Assembly: GCF_021646545.1 (NCBI RefSeq)
Contig: NZ_JAKIRP010000024.1
Location: 1 to 64,000 of the forward strand
Length of the DNA stretch: 64,000 nucleotides
Origin: Chitinophaga filiformis
GTDB lineage: Bacteria > Bacteroidota > Bacteroidia > Chitinophagales > Chitinophagaceae
Reading direction: 5' to 3'
Shown here: one piece after another, positions 7,934-18,700 of the stretch
How the letters are laid out: every line of letters begins with the position of its first letter
How positions within the stretch are numbered: the first letter of the stretch is position 1
Notes under the pieces: model-generated
The model's database searches: none
What the model was told of the DNA's origin: nothing
The model's input: the letters and a program-made list of their open reading frames with translations, nothing else
Translations under genes and position numbers: made by a program

Positions 7934-10900
7934 ATGAAAAAAGTTCTCTTGCTTATTTCCTGGTTATCAGGGATAGCACCTGTAACATTATATGCTCAAT
8001 CTACCTCCGATCCTGTAATTAATTCTACACTCACCGGTACTGTACTAGATAGTAAAACATCTACCCCCGTCATTGGTGCGCTGGTCAGAATTAAAGGCAC
8101 TACCAACCAGGTGTTGACTGATGCGAAGGGGAACTTCCAGTTCAAAACGGGGCAAAAGCTACCATACATTATTGAAGCCGTTTTTATAGGGTATAAAAAA
8201 CAGGAGATTCACGCTGATGGTTCTCCACTAAAGATCCTGTTACAGGAGAATGAAAGTCAGTTGAATGAAGTCGTTGTGGTAGGTTATGGTACACAACGTA
8301 AAAGTGATATCACAGGTTCTGTGGCCAGTGTTTCCAAGGTCTTACTGGCGCAACCTGCTGCCGCATTTGATAACCTCCTGCAGGGAAGTGTACCGGGTGT
8401 TGCCGTCACACAGAGCTCCGGACAACCAGGAAGTACTGCTACCATCCGTGTGCGTGGCGGTAACTCCATCAGCTTCGGTAATGCTCCTTTATATGTAATA
8501 GATGGATTCATCGTCTACAATAACAACGATTACGCAAATACAGGTGCTTCTAACGGTACCGGCGTCAATGCACTATCAACTATCAACCCGAGCGATATCG
8601 CTTCTATAGAGGTGCTGAAAGATGCTTCTGCGACTGCCATCTATGGTTCCCGCGGAGCGAACGGTGTGATCATTATCACCACGAAAAGAGGTCGCCGGGG
8701 ACATGACGAAGTGAGCTACAATACATACGTTGGTACCCAGCAGGTAAGGAAGAAACTGGACCTGCTGAATGCACGGCAGTGGGGGGAGCTGGTAAATGAT
8801 ATAAATGTGAGCACCGGCAGCGCTAAAACATACACTGAAGCCGATCTTGCCGCGCTTGGTGAAGGCTCCGACTGGCAGGACGCTGCCCTTCGTAAAAAGG
8901 CGTTACAGAATCACGAACTGTCCTTTTCGGGAGGGGACGAGAAGTCCAGATACCTTATTTCTGCCAACTACTTTGATCAGGGGGGAATTATCATTAATAC
9001 CGGCTTTAAACGTTACTCAGGTCGGGTGAATTATGAACGTACGGTAACAGACAGACTGAAGATCGCTACCAACATCTTTGGTAGTCAGTCGATAGAAGAT
9101 AAGTTATACGGTAACGCCTACAACAGTCTTAATTTCCAAAGCACTGCCTTTGCTAATTTACTGCAGGTATCACCGGTGGCAAAGATCTGGAATGAAGATG
9201 GCAGCTATAATACGAGCAGTCCCTACTCGGCGAATCCGACCAACCCGATCCAGGATTTTCAGTCTACGATCAATAAAACCTACCTGAGAAGGATACTCGC
9301 CAACACTTCGCTAGAATATAAACTGCTGAAAGAACTTACCCTGAAAGTAACCGGTGGGGCAGACCTGATCAATACAAAACAGAACTATTATTCGCCCAGT
9401 TATGCGGGTTCACCAGGAGGTACTGCTACCGGTTATGCTGCGGGAGGTTATGCTTCGGTGGGTGATCTGAGTGCTACTACATGGATCAATGAGAACACGC
9501 TGACCTACGACCATGCTTTTGGCGAAGAACATTTTCTGAACGTACTGGCAGGTTATACCATGCAGCATCAGAAGGATGAATCTGCCGTAGCCAGTGCGCA
9601 GAAGTTTCCTAATGACCTTACTTCATTCAATAACCTGAACTACGCCAGTACGCCTGTGTTGTCTGTTTCTGACGGACATGAATCTTCTCTGAACTCTTAC
9701 CTGGCCAGGGTGAATTATTCTTATCAGCATAAGTACAATTTCACACTGTCGTTACGTGCGGATGGCTCTTCAAGATTAGGCGCAAATAACCGCTGGGGAT
9801 ATTTCCCTTCTGTCGGCTTTTCCTGGAACGCAGGCAAAGAAGTCTTTGCGGAGCGATGGTCAAATACCGTCAGTGATCTGAAGTTACGTTTGTCTGCCGG
9901 TAGAACGGGCAATTCGGAAGTGCCGCCATATAGTTCATTGGCCGCATTGGCGCCATCGAACTATTATTTCAATGGAGCATTGGTAACCGGTATTGCGCCT
10001 GTGCAGATCGCCAACCCGGACCTGAAGTGGGAAACGACTACGCAATATAATGTTGGTATCGACTTCGGGTTGATCAACAAACGTGTGAACGTATCATTTG
10101 ATGCCTATTATAAGAAGACGACAGACCTGTTGCTGAATGTACCATTCCCATTGTATACTGGTTACTCCAGTGTGTTACAGAATGTTGGAAGTGTAGAAAA
10201 CAAAGGACTGGAACTAAGCATCACGTCAGACAATATCAAAGGAAAAGACCTTAACTGGAAATCTACCCTGGTGCTTGCCGCCAACAGGAATAAGATCCTC
10301 AACCTGGGTGATGGTACAGACTATTATTTCCCGCTGGCGCCTACAGGATACGTTTCTCCCGTGATAGTAAATGTAGGATTACCGGTGGGCACATTCTGGG
10401 GCTATAATACCAATGGCCTGATCACAAAAGAAGACGTTCAGAAAGGTATTCCTGTACTGACCGGGGTTTCGCAACAGGTAGGGGATACGAAGTATGTGGA
10501 CACTAATGGTGATGGCATGATTACAACGGCCGACAAACACAGCCTGGGCAGCGCCCAGCCTAAGCTGACCTTTGGTTTCACCAATACCCTGAATTATAAG
10601 GCCTTTGACCTGTCGTTCGTTTTCCAGGGTAGTTATGGCAACAAAATATTCAACTTCCTCCAGCAGAAACTCGAAATACCTACACTGTCGCTGAATGCTT
10701 CTGCTGTATTGCTGGACAGATATAGCGACACTAACCCGGATGGCAAGGTGGCCCGGGCAACCAATGCACCGGTTGCACAGGTAACAGACCGTTACGTTGA
10801 AAACGGGTCTTTTGTAAGGCTGAAGAATCTGTCCCTGGGCTATAGTCTTCCCGGAGGACTATTGGAAAAGATTCACGCGAAGCAATTGCGGCTCTACGTG

Positions 10901-11050
10901 ACTGCACAAAATATCCTGACATGGACGAACTATTCAGGTCTGGACCCGGAAGTGAACTTTTACGATAATGATAACACGAAACAGGGAATTGACTATGGCG
11001 CTTATCCGGCCTCAAAAGGTTTTCTCGCGGGTTTAAGTGTGACATTCTGA
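7934..11050 (+). CDS. SusC/RagA family TonB-linked outer membrane protein
   Basis: A 1038-residue TonB-dependent transporter that takes up oligosaccharide or other large ligands through the outer membrane. Signal peptide at about residues 1-22 ending in LYAQ. A carboxypeptidase-regulatory-like domain (GTVLDSKTSTPVIGALVRIK) covers about 33-110. A TonB-box/plug entry NEVVVVGYGTQRKSDITGSV follows at about 112-131, then the plug (SIEVLKDASATAIYGSRGANG) and a beta-barrel ending in the terminal aromatic ...LSVTF. Length and order are normal for SusC. SusD follows after 39 bases, forming the usual uptake pair, then a sulfatase, which hints at a sulfated ligand. Confidence 0.95.
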   Translation: MKKVLLLISWLSGIAPVTLYAQSTSDPVINSTLTGTVLDSKTSTPVIGALVRIKGTTNQVLTDAKGNFQFKTGQKLPYIIEAVFIGYKKQEIHADGSPLKILLQENESQLNEVVVVGYGTQRKSDITGSVASVSKVLLAQPAAAFDNLLQGSVPGVAVTQSSGQPGSTATIRVRGGNSISFGNAPLYVIDGFIVYNNNDYANTGASNGTGVNALSTINPSDIASIEVLKDASATAIYGSRGANGVIIITTKRGRRGHDEVSYNTYVGTQQVRKKLDLLNARQWGELVNDINVSTGSAKTYTEADLAALGEGSDWQDAALRKKALQNHELSFSGGDEKSRYLISANYFDQGGIIINTGFKRYSGRVNYERTVTDRLKIATNIFGSQSIEDKLYGNAYNSLNFQSTAFANLLQVSPVAKIWNEDGSYNTSSPYSANPTNPIQDFQSTINKTYLRRILANTSLEYKLLKELTLKVTGGADLINTKQNYYSPSYAGSPGGTATGYAAGGYASVGDLSATTWINENTLTYDHAFGEEHFLNVLAGYTMQHQKDESAVASAQKFPNDLTSFNNLNYASTPVLSVSDGHESSLNSYLARVNYSYQHKYNFTLSLRADGSSRLGANNRWGYFPSVGFSWNAGKEVFAERWSNTVSDLKLRLSAGRTGNSEVPPYSSLAALAPSNYYFNGALVTGIAPVQIANPDLKWETTTQYNVGIDFGLINKRVNVSFDAYYKKTTDLLLNVPFPLYTGYSSVLQNVGSVENKGLELSITSDNIKGKDLNWKSTLVLAANRNKILNLGDGTDYYFPLAPTGYVSPVIVNVGLPVGTFWGYNTNGLITKEDVQKGIPVLTGVSQQVGDTKYVDTNGDGMITTADKHSLGSAQPKLTFGFTNTLNYKAFDLSFVFQGSYGNKIFNFLQQKLEIPTLSLNASAVLLDRYSDTNPDGKVARATNAPVAQVTDRYVENGSFVRLKNLSLGYSLPGGLLEKIHAKQLRLYVTAQNILTWTNYSGLDPEVNFYDNDNTKQGIDYGAYPASKGFLAGLSVTF

Positions 11051-11089
11051 TAAATACATCTGGCCACACTCCTTTTAATATTTAATACA

Positions 11090-12550
11090 ATGACAAGATT
11101 ATATACGATACTATTGGTTGCCGGAGCGTTGGTGACGTCCTGCAATAAATTAGATGAATCTCCATCCTCTCTCATCACAGCGTCACAATTTTATAAAACA
11201 CAGGCAGACGCTATTGCAGCAGTATCTGCCGTGTATAGTGCGCTGAATACAGATGCCGCGGGCGACTTTCCCATGTATGGCAGGAACCTGAACCTGCTAA
11301 CAGGGAATGGCAGTGACGATCAGGTGTTTAGTCCGTCGAATACCAACACCGACGTGCGCGCATTAGGTACAGCTACTTATGTAGCCGCCAATGACAGGAT
11401 CAGGAAGAACTGGCAGCAGCACTATTTTGCTATCAGCCGGGCAAACATTGCGATTGACAATATACCGTCCATCAATTTTGATACGACTGCGCGGGCTCGC
11501 CTGGTAAGGGAGGCTAAGTTCATACGGGGTTTGCTGTACTTCAATATCGTGCGTTTCTGGGGAGATGCACCGCTCATACTACATGATCCTTCTTCCATTG
11601 ATGTGAAAGCACAAAAGGTAAAACGTGCGCCCAAAGATAGTGTGTATGCGCAGATCATTGCTGATCTGACCGAGGCCACACTATTGCCCAAAACGTATAC
11701 AGGTGGAAATATCGGGCGTGCTACCAGTGGTGCTGCCCATGCATTGCTGGCAAAGGTATATGTAACCCGCAGGGAATGGAGTAAAGCCCTGGCCGAGATC
11801 AATGAAGTGATCAACGGGGGATATGGATATGCCTTGTTTGAGAACTACCTGGATGCTTTTCAGCAAAAAACGAAGAATGGGAAAGAACATATTTTCTCTG
11901 TGCAGTTCGGGACGAATCTTGGTGCTAAGAACAGCACCCAATCACTGAGCAGCGGCAATTTTTCCTCTTTTAACACAGCCGTTTATCCGGGGGATATTCC
12001 TGCCGATAGTACTCTGTTCCAACTATTTGCTGCCACAGATACCCGCAGGGAGGTTACCTTCCTGACCCGCATCTACAATGCGGCTACTGGAAACTATGTC
12101 ACCTTCAGCCCTGCCCGTTTTGCAAAGTTCATAGACTATTCGCTCACGCCGCTGAACAACCAGGCACAGAGCGGTATTAATTTTCCTGTGATCAGGTATG
12201 CAGATATTTTGTTGCTGAAAGCAGAGGTGTTGAATGAATTGAATAACGGCCCTACTGCGGATGCCTATCACGCTATTAATGAGGTAAGAGCTCGCGCGAA
12301 TGTAGCCGGACTTACTACCGGATTGGACCAGGCCGATTTCCGCGATTCCGTATTCCTGGAGAGAAGAAAGGAGTTCATACAGGAAGGTATGCGTTGGTTT
12401 GACCTCTCAAGAAGGGGGGGAAGTTATCTCTATGACGCGCTAAAGAAAATACCTGCAAAAACAGGTGCTGCACTGAAAGATACCCTGTTCCCCATTCCAC
12501 AGGCGGAAATCGACATCAACGGGGAACTGACGAACAATCCGGGCTGGTAA
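11090..12550 (+). CDS. SusD/RagB family nutrient-binding lipoprotein
   Basis: A 486-residue surface lipoprotein that forms the lid of the SusC transporter. Lipobox VTSC with Cys at about residue 18. The SusD-like N-terminal region (ITASQFYKTQADAIAAVSAV) and TPR-like helices follow. The C-terminal SusD signature is present: RYADILLLKAEVLNE, RRKEFIQEGMRWFDLSR and FPIPQAEIDINGELTNNPGW. Directly downstream of its SusC partner. Confidence 0.93.
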   Translation: MTRLYTILLVAGALVTSCNKLDESPSSLITASQFYKTQADAIAAVSAVYSALNTDAAGDFPMYGRNLNLLTGNGSDDQVFSPSNTNTDVRALGTATYVAANDRIRKNWQQHYFAISRANIAIDNIPSINFDTTARARLVREAKFIRGLLYFNIVRFWGDAPLILHDPSSIDVKAQKVKRAPKDSVYAQIIADLTEATLLPKTYTGGNIGRATSGAAHALLAKVYVTRREWSKALAEINEVINGGYGYALFENYLDAFQQKTKNGKEHIFSVQFGTNLGAKNSTQSLSSGNFSSFNTAVYPGDIPADSTLFQLFAATDTRREVTFLTRIYNAATGNYVTFSPARFAKFIDYSLTPLNNQAQSGINFPVIRYADILLLKAEVLNELNNGPTADAYHAINEVRARANVAGLTTGLDQADFRDSVFLERRKEFIQEGMRWFDLSRRGGSYLYDALKKIPAKTGAALKDTLFPIPQAEIDINGELTNNPGW

Positions 12551-12580
12551 TCACATCATCATAAAAAATAATTAAGCAAC

Positions 12581-14419
12581 ATGAAATTTCTTGTTTTAAG
12601 TGCATTCACATTAATCACTGGCTTTGCGTTGCGTGCACAGCAACCTTACCAGGGCACAGTGGGCCGTACGCTGGCTGAATCAAAAGAGTGGTGGCCGGCA
12701 CAGGTAAAGCCTCCGGCGGGTTCTCCCAATGTTATATGGATATTGCTGGACGATGTAGGCTTCGGCGCCACCAGTACTTTTGGAGGTGTGATCAGTACAC
12801 CCACGTTTGACAGCCTGGCTAACAATGGCCTGCGTTACACTAATTTCCATACTGCTGCTATCTGTGCACCTACGCGTGCGGCCCTGATGACAGGAAGGAA
12901 TCATCATGCAGTGCATATGGGTGGATTTGCGCATTACTTTTCTTCTGCCGGTTTTCCGGGATATGATGGGCGTATACCATCCAGCTCAGGAACGATCGCC
13001 GAGATCCTGAAAGAGAATGGATACAACACCTTTGCTGTAGGCAAATATGGGCTCACACCCGATGAAGATACTTCGGATGCAGGTCCGTTCGACCGCTGGC
13101 CTTCCGGTAAAGGGTTTGAACATTTCTTCGGTTTCCTCGGTTCTGCTACAGACCAGTATAAACCAGCATTAGTGGAAGATAATGCGAACATCAAACCTGA
13201 TGGCCGGCATCTAAGTGAGCAGATCACAGATAAAGCGATCAGCTACATCGCCAGGCAGAAGGCCGCAGCGCCTGATAAGCCTTTCTTCCTGTACTATGCG
13301 CCGGCGGCCACGCATTCTCCTCACCAGGTGGCTACCGAATGGAGCGACCGCTATAAGGGACAGTTCGATGATGGCTGGGATGCATTCAGAGAGAAAGTGT
13401 TCGCCAATCAGAAGAAGCTGGGCATTATTCCTGCCTATGCAAAGTTGCCGGAAAGAGATCCATACATACAGGCCTGGAATGAGCTCAAACCTGACCAGAA
13501 AAAACTATATGCACGCTTTATGGAAGTATACGCTGGTTACCTGACTTATACCGATTACCAGGTTAGCCGCGTGGTCAATTACCTGAAATCCATTCAGCAA
13601 CTGGATAATACATTGATCTTCGTTGTAATTGGCGATAACGGCGCAAGTAAGGAAGGGACACTGGAAGGTGTGGTGGCAAATGGTCATTCACCCAGAAGAA
13701 ATAAAACCCTGTCCCGCGATTCAGCCAGGTTGTTCAATGAGGCACATATCGCCCAGATAGGCACACCGGAATCTGACGCCAACTATCCTTTAGGATGGGC
13801 ACAGGCGGCCAATACACCGTTTAAATACTGGAAACAGGACGCCAATTCAGAAGGAGGGACCCGTAATCCGCTGATCGTATATTATCCAAAAGGAATCAAA
13901 GCCAAAGGCGAAATACGTACACAGTACGGATATGTAACAGATCTCCTGCCTACAACACTGGAATTCCTCCATATTCCCTTCCCCGAACACATCAGGGGCA
14001 TTAAACAGGATAGCCTGCACGGTACTTCCCTTGTATATTCCTTTGCAGATGCCAATGCGCCTTCCCGCCACACAGAACAGTACTATTATATTTTCGGATC
14101 CAGGGCTATTTATAAAGACGGATGGAAGGCAGGTGCTGCACATCACCCCAACTATGAAGACCTGAATGGCTTTTCAGGCGGAGGCAAAGCAGTTAATAAA
14201 GACTTTGACAAAGATGTATGGGAACTGTACAACCTGAATGAAGACTTCAATGAGCGGGTGAACCTGGCGGATAAATATCCGGAGAAGCTGGCAGAACTGA
14301 AACGTCTTTTCGAACAGGATGCGAAGAAGTATAATATCTATCCGTACATCGACTGGGATGATGTGTTCAGGGCAAGGCTGATCAACTCGAAGAAATTACT
14401 CACCGCTGCTCCTAAATGA
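12581..14419 (+). CDS. Arylsulfatase (formylglycine-type, periplasmic)
   Basis: A 612-residue sulfatase. Signal peptide at about 1-19 (GFALRAQ). The metal-binding DDVGFG lies at about residues 58-63. The sulfatase signature CAPTRAALMTGRN has Cys95 as the residue to be oxidised to formylglycine. GKYGL and GDNGASKEG are further active-site segments. The C-terminal region is long, as in AtsA-like sulfatases. No formylglycine-generating or anaerobic sulfatase-maturing enzyme is in the window, so maturation must come from elsewhere. It follows SusD by 30 bases and probably removes sulfate from the ligand imported by the pair. Confidence 0.92.
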   Translation: MKFLVLSAFTLITGFALRAQQPYQGTVGRTLAESKEWWPAQVKPPAGSPNVIWILLDDVGFGATSTFGGVISTPTFDSLANNGLRYTNFHTAAICAPTRAALMTGRNHHAVHMGGFAHYFSSAGFPGYDGRIPSSSGTIAEILKENGYNTFAVGKYGLTPDEDTSDAGPFDRWPSGKGFEHFFGFLGSATDQYKPALVEDNANIKPDGRHLSEQITDKAISYIARQKAAAPDKPFFLYYAPAATHSPHQVATEWSDRYKGQFDDGWDAFREKVFANQKKLGIIPAYAKLPERDPYIQAWNELKPDQKKLYARFMEVYAGYLTYTDYQVSRVVNYLKSIQQLDNTLIFVVIGDNGASKEGTLEGVVANGHSPRRNKTLSRDSARLFNEAHIAQIGTPESDANYPLGWAQAANTPFKYWKQDANSEGGTRNPLIVYYPKGIKAKGEIRTQYGYVTDLLPTTLEFLHIPFPEHIRGIKQDSLHGTSLVYSFADANAPSRHTEQYYYIFGSRAIYKDGWKAGAAHHPNYEDLNGFSGGGKAVNKDFDKDVWELYNLNEDFNERVNLADKYPEKLAELKRLFEQDAKKYNIYPYIDWDDVFRARLINSKKLLTAAPK

Positions 14420-14550
14420 TGACCGCTATGATAGTACAGGACATTTTACTACTGATCAGGAAGATCATTATAGGCATTATCATTTTTTTGATACCCTTAA
14501 TTATCATCGCTGGCGCTCTGTGGCTGATCCAGCATTGGCTCTTAACATAA
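14419..14550 (+). CDS. Very small single-pass membrane protein
   Basis: A 43-codon frame whose ATG overlaps the sulfatase stop (tgATG), suggesting translational coupling. The product is almost entirely hydrophobic (IIIGIIIFLIPLIIIAGALW) after a short N-terminus with one Arg-Lys pair, so it is a clear membrane segment. The overlap, the membrane-like composition and the gap it fills support a real gene, but no family is known to me. Confidence 0.5.
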   Translation: MTAMIVQDILLLIRKIIIGIIIFLIPLIIIAGALWLIQHWLLT

Positions 14551-14554
14551 AAAT

Positions 14555-14725
14555 ATGATCATCATGAAAACAGATAAGATCACGCAGCAGAGAATTATCA
14601 GAGACGCGTTGATAAGCATCGTGCTGTACGCATTGCCTGTATTGTTGATGTTGTTGTCGTTCAGATTGAGTGGTGAAAGGCCGTGGAAGCAACATCCGCA
14701 GGCAGCTGTAAAAACATCGAGATAA
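14555..14725 (+). CDS. Very small membrane-anchored protein
   Basis: A 56-codon frame beginning MIIMKTDKITQQRIIRDALI, with one hydrophobic helix (ISIVLYALPVLLMLLSF) and a basic C-terminal tail. It begins five bases after the preceding small gene and ends 29 bases before the desaturase gene. An internal ATG four codons in could also serve as the start. No family recognised. Together the two peptides may be accessory subunits of the neighbouring membrane enzyme; this is inference. Confidence 0.45.
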   Translation: MIIMKTDKITQQRIIRDALISIVLYALPVLLMLLSFRLSGERPWKQHPQAAVKTSR

Positions 14726-14754
14726 CATTGTATCGGTACTTAAAACTTTATCTA

Positions 14755-15654
14755 ATGGTACATTATATAGAACTCATCTTTACCAACCTGAATGGTTGGG
14801 GACTGCCAGTCATCATGCTGATCATTGGCATTGTAGAATTTTCCTTTGGGTTGTATGAGAACCACTGGACCAACAACGAACGGATACTGGACATTGTGTG
14901 TTTCGTGGTGCCCAGGATCGTCGTGCGACCACTCATTGCTTACCTGGGTGTACTGTTACTCCCCACACTGTTGCCCGGTGCAAAAAATATATTTGCATGG
15001 GTGCCATTCTGGTGGGGTTTCGCCATTATTGCCGTAGGAGATGATCTGACGCAATACTGGTATCACCGGCTGCATCATCAATTGCCCTGGTTGTGGCGTT
15101 TCCATCGCACGCATCATTCCGCGCCCTATATGGGTATGGCAATGGCCAGCCGGCAGAATATCATTTATACCCTCTTTTTTTCACAGATCTACCTCACCAC
15201 GACCCTGGTATATCTCGGGCTGGGTTACCCGGTATTATTTGTGACAGGCATCAAGGCATTGATCACTACAGGCGCACATTCCAGCATTAAATGGGATAAG
15301 CCTTTCTATACTATCCGCTGGCTGCAGCCTATTGGCTGGGTGATGGAACGACTGATCTCCACACCGGCCACGCATCATGCGCATCATGCAGATACCAGTG
15401 ACGATGGCGTAGGATATTATAAAGGAAATTTTGGCAATATGTTCTTTATCTGGGATATCATATTCGGCACGGGGATCATTACCAGGCAGTATCCCAGCGG
15501 ATATGGCATCAAACATTACAAACAGGAAGAGTGGTATGCGCAATTCCTCTGGCCCCTGTTTAAATCACGCAAGAAAGGTAGTGAGCTATCGGCAGGCGGG
15601 CCGATGGTGGGAGACAGTGTACCTGTTGTACCAACAGCTGTTGCGGAAGTATAA
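14755..15654 (+). CDS. Sterol desaturase / fatty acid hydroxylase family protein
   Basis: A 299-residue membrane di-iron enzyme. The histidine clusters HRLHH, HRTHH and HHAHH, the family's metal ligands, are all present, and four or so hydrophobic segments precede and separate them. I chose the ATG at 14755 (MVHYIELIFTNLNGW) because the longer frame from 14683 would overlap the preceding small gene and add a non-hydrophobic leader. Members hydroxylate or desaturate sterols, fatty acids or carotenoids; the substrate is not evident. It is the last gene of the SusCD-sulfatase unit and is followed by a strong terminator. Confidence 0.88.
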   Translation: MVHYIELIFTNLNGWGLPVIMLIIGIVEFSFGLYENHWTNNERILDIVCFVVPRIVVRPLIAYLGVLLLPTLLPGAKNIFAWVPFWWGFAIIAVGDDLTQYWYHRLHHQLPWLWRFHRTHHSAPYMGMAMASRQNIIYTLFFSQIYLTTTLVYLGLGYPVLFVTGIKALITTGAHSSIKWDKPFYTIRWLQPIGWVMERLISTPATHHAHHADTSDDGVGYYKGNFGNMFFIWDIIFGTGIITRQYPSGYGIKHYKQEEWYAQFLWPLFKSRKKGSELSAGGPMVGDSVPVVPTAVAEV

Positions 15655-15677
15655 AACATAAGGCCGCATACATGTGT

Positions 15678-15713
15678 GCTCCCGGGGACTAATAACCCCC
15701 GGGAGCTTTTTTT
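15678..15713 (+). terminator. Rho-independent terminator after the desaturase gene
   Basis: Perfect 10-bp G+C-rich stem GCTCCCGGGG/CCCCGGGAGC (15678-15687 with 15697-15706) followed by seven T. It separates the sulfatase unit from the hybrid regulator gene. Confidence 0.9.
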
Positions 15714-15755
15714 AAAATAAAATCGCTATTTTGACCACAAATTAGCGCTTACAGA

Positions 15756-18700
15756 ATGCGGTGGACAATGTTGATATGGATGACCATTTCCATAAATGGT
15801 CTCTTTGCTGCTGAGCAACCTTTACGGTATCTAAGTATAGAAAATGGGCTTTCCAATAATGCAGTTGTAAATGTTTACCAGGATTATAAGGGCTTCATGT
15901 GGTTCGGTACCTATGATGGACTGAACCGGTATGATGGTTACAAATTCAGGATCTACAGGAACAGGATAGGCGACAGTACTTCTCTTATAGATAATGGTAT
16001 TTATACAATAGATGGCGATACCGACCATCGCCTATGGATCGGCGGACGAAAAGGAGTAAGCATTTTCGACCCGGTAAATGAACGTTTCTCTGTTGCCAGA
16101 AATGCAGCAACCGGCAAGCCGATAGAGGGAAATATTCACGTTATTAAAGCGGGGAATCAGGGCATGGTGCTCGTGGGATCAGAAAGCAGGGGCCTCTTGC
16201 TGTTCAACAGGCATGCCGCCGCCGGACGCCAGATCGCGGTAGATAATCACCTGAATTATGAAGTGACTGCTATTGACTTCAATGCAGATAAAACGGCCGC
16301 TTATATTTTCATCCAGGACATAGGATTGTGCAAATATGATTGCAGCAAAGCTGCTGTTACAGTGATCAACAGGGAGTTAAAGCAAGCCAACTGCCTGAAG
16401 GTGGACAAAAACGGAGACCTTTGGATTGGGACAGATAAAGGTCTCTTTAAATATAATGGTACCTACTCAGACAATTATCTGAAAGAAAGAAGCAAGATCG
16501 TTAATCTTTGTTCGGACAAACAGGGGATACTGTGGGCGGCCTCTGATGGTCATGGGATATTTGTGGTCAGAGATGGAGAAGCCCGGCACAGCGACTATGC
16601 ATTGAGCAGTAATTCCGTTTATTCGATCTGCGAGGACAGGGAAGGCCGGAAGTGGATCGGTACCCTGCGTGGCGGCGTTAATATTATAGATAACCGCCGC
16701 AATTTATTTGAGCAACATTCCTTCAAGGGAAGTACGGTCGATAACTTCATTCTTTCCTTCTGTGAGGCAGACGGGAAGAATCTATGGATAGGTACGGATG
16801 GCGGCGGACTGAAATACTGGAACCGGGAAAACAAGACTGTCAAGGAATACCGCTACGACGCGGGAAACAAACAGGCGCTCAGTAGCAATTTTATTACCGG
16901 CATGCTGCATGACTCGCATGATAATCTGTGGATTGCCACCTGGTTCGGAGGCATTAACAGATATAATAAAGCCCGGGATGCATTTGATCACTATGCCTGC
17001 TTTAACCCATTTACGAAAGCCACGGAGAATAATGTATGGGTTATCTATGAAGATGCGCAGAAACGACTGTGGGCCAGTACTTCCAATAATGGTACCTTAT
17101 ACACTTTAAACCGTCAGGCCGACACTTTTGAGCTATTTGACAGGTCGCTGGTAAATATCCAGTGCCTGGCAGAAGACCGCAAAGGAAATATGTGGGGCGG
17201 AAACTATTCCTCACTGATAAAAATAGACCGCGATCATAAACAACACCGCATATTTCCGGTTGGTTATACCGTCCGGGCTATCCACGAAGACAGGCAGGGG
17301 AATATGTGGGTAGGCACAGAGGGAGGAGGGTTGCTACTCTTCAACACAACTACCGGTAAGTTCAGGCGTTTCTCCGAGGCGGAAGGATTACCCGGTAATA
17401 CAGTGCTCCGATTGCTGGAAGATGACAAAGGCAATCTGTGGATAAGCACTTTCAACGGGTTAGCAAAGTTTGATCCTGTACAGTATACCTGCCGTAATTT
17501 CTCGCAGACAGATGGGCTGCAGAGTAACCAGTTTTCCTTTAATGCGGCTTTACGAATGAGATCGGGCGAGTTCCTTTTCGGGGGCATTAAAGGACTCAAT
17601 ATTTTCCATCCCGACAGTATCTATGAGCGGAGCAATTTTTCGCCGGTTTTCCTGACAGCGATTCGCCTGAATAATGTTCCTGCAGCGCAGAACGATGATT
17701 ACATTTCGAAAAGATCCCTGGAGAATATAGAAGAGATCACCATCCCTTACGACAAGGCAGCCGTTTCGCTGGACTTTGTGGCCCTGGAATATACTTCCCC
17801 GGATAAGATCGGGTATAGTTACCAGATGGAAGGCTGGGATAAAGGCTGGAACGATGCCAGGGAATCCCGTACGGCCAATTATACCCACCTCCCCGAAGGG
17901 AATTACACCTTCCTGATGAAAGTGACGAACGCCGACGGAAAATGGGGGGAGGAGAAACGTTTACTTACGATCATCGTGCTGCCTCCCTGGTACCGTACGC
18001 CCTGGGCCTATGGTGTTTATATAGCGATAATCCTGGGTATCATCTACCTTTATATACAGTACAAGTCCCGGCAGGAAAGGCTGAAATACGAGATCCGCCT
18101 GGCGCACCTGGAAAGTGAAAAGGAAAAAGAGATCAACGAGAAGAAACTGTCCTTCTTCACGAATATTTCCCATGAATTCCGTACCCCGCTTACACTGATT
18201 ATCAATCCGCTGAAAGAGCTGAAAGACAATGAGAAACTGGGGGTCGTATACAGAAACGCCAGGCGTTTACTAAGCCTGGTGGATCAGCTATTGTTATTCC
18301 GGAAAGCTGATAATGAAGAACTTAAGGTGGCTAAATTTAATATCACTTTATTATGCGAAGAGGTATTCCTCTGTTTTACCCAACAGGCCGAATCGCGAAA
18401 TATCAGGTACCAGTTCCTGGCAGACAATAATGGTGCCCTGGAGATATACGCCAATTATGAACAGATAGAGATAGCGCTCTTCAATTTACTGTCGAACGCA
18501 TTTAAGTTTACTCCGGATGGGGGAGAGATCTGTTTCCGTATCCAGCAGACAGTGGGAGGAGTTGATATCTTTCTGCAGGATTCCGGCGCCGGTATCCCTG
18601 AGAATATGGGCGACAGGATATTTGACAAATTCCAGCATGGGGCCAGTCATAGCTCCGGATTCGGCATCGGGCTTTACCTGGTGAAGAAATTCATTGAAAA

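Noticed and set aside
14683..14754. Upstream extension of the desaturase gene
   Set aside because: It would overlap the small membrane gene 14555-14725 and add a non-hydrophobic leader; ATG 14755 is better.
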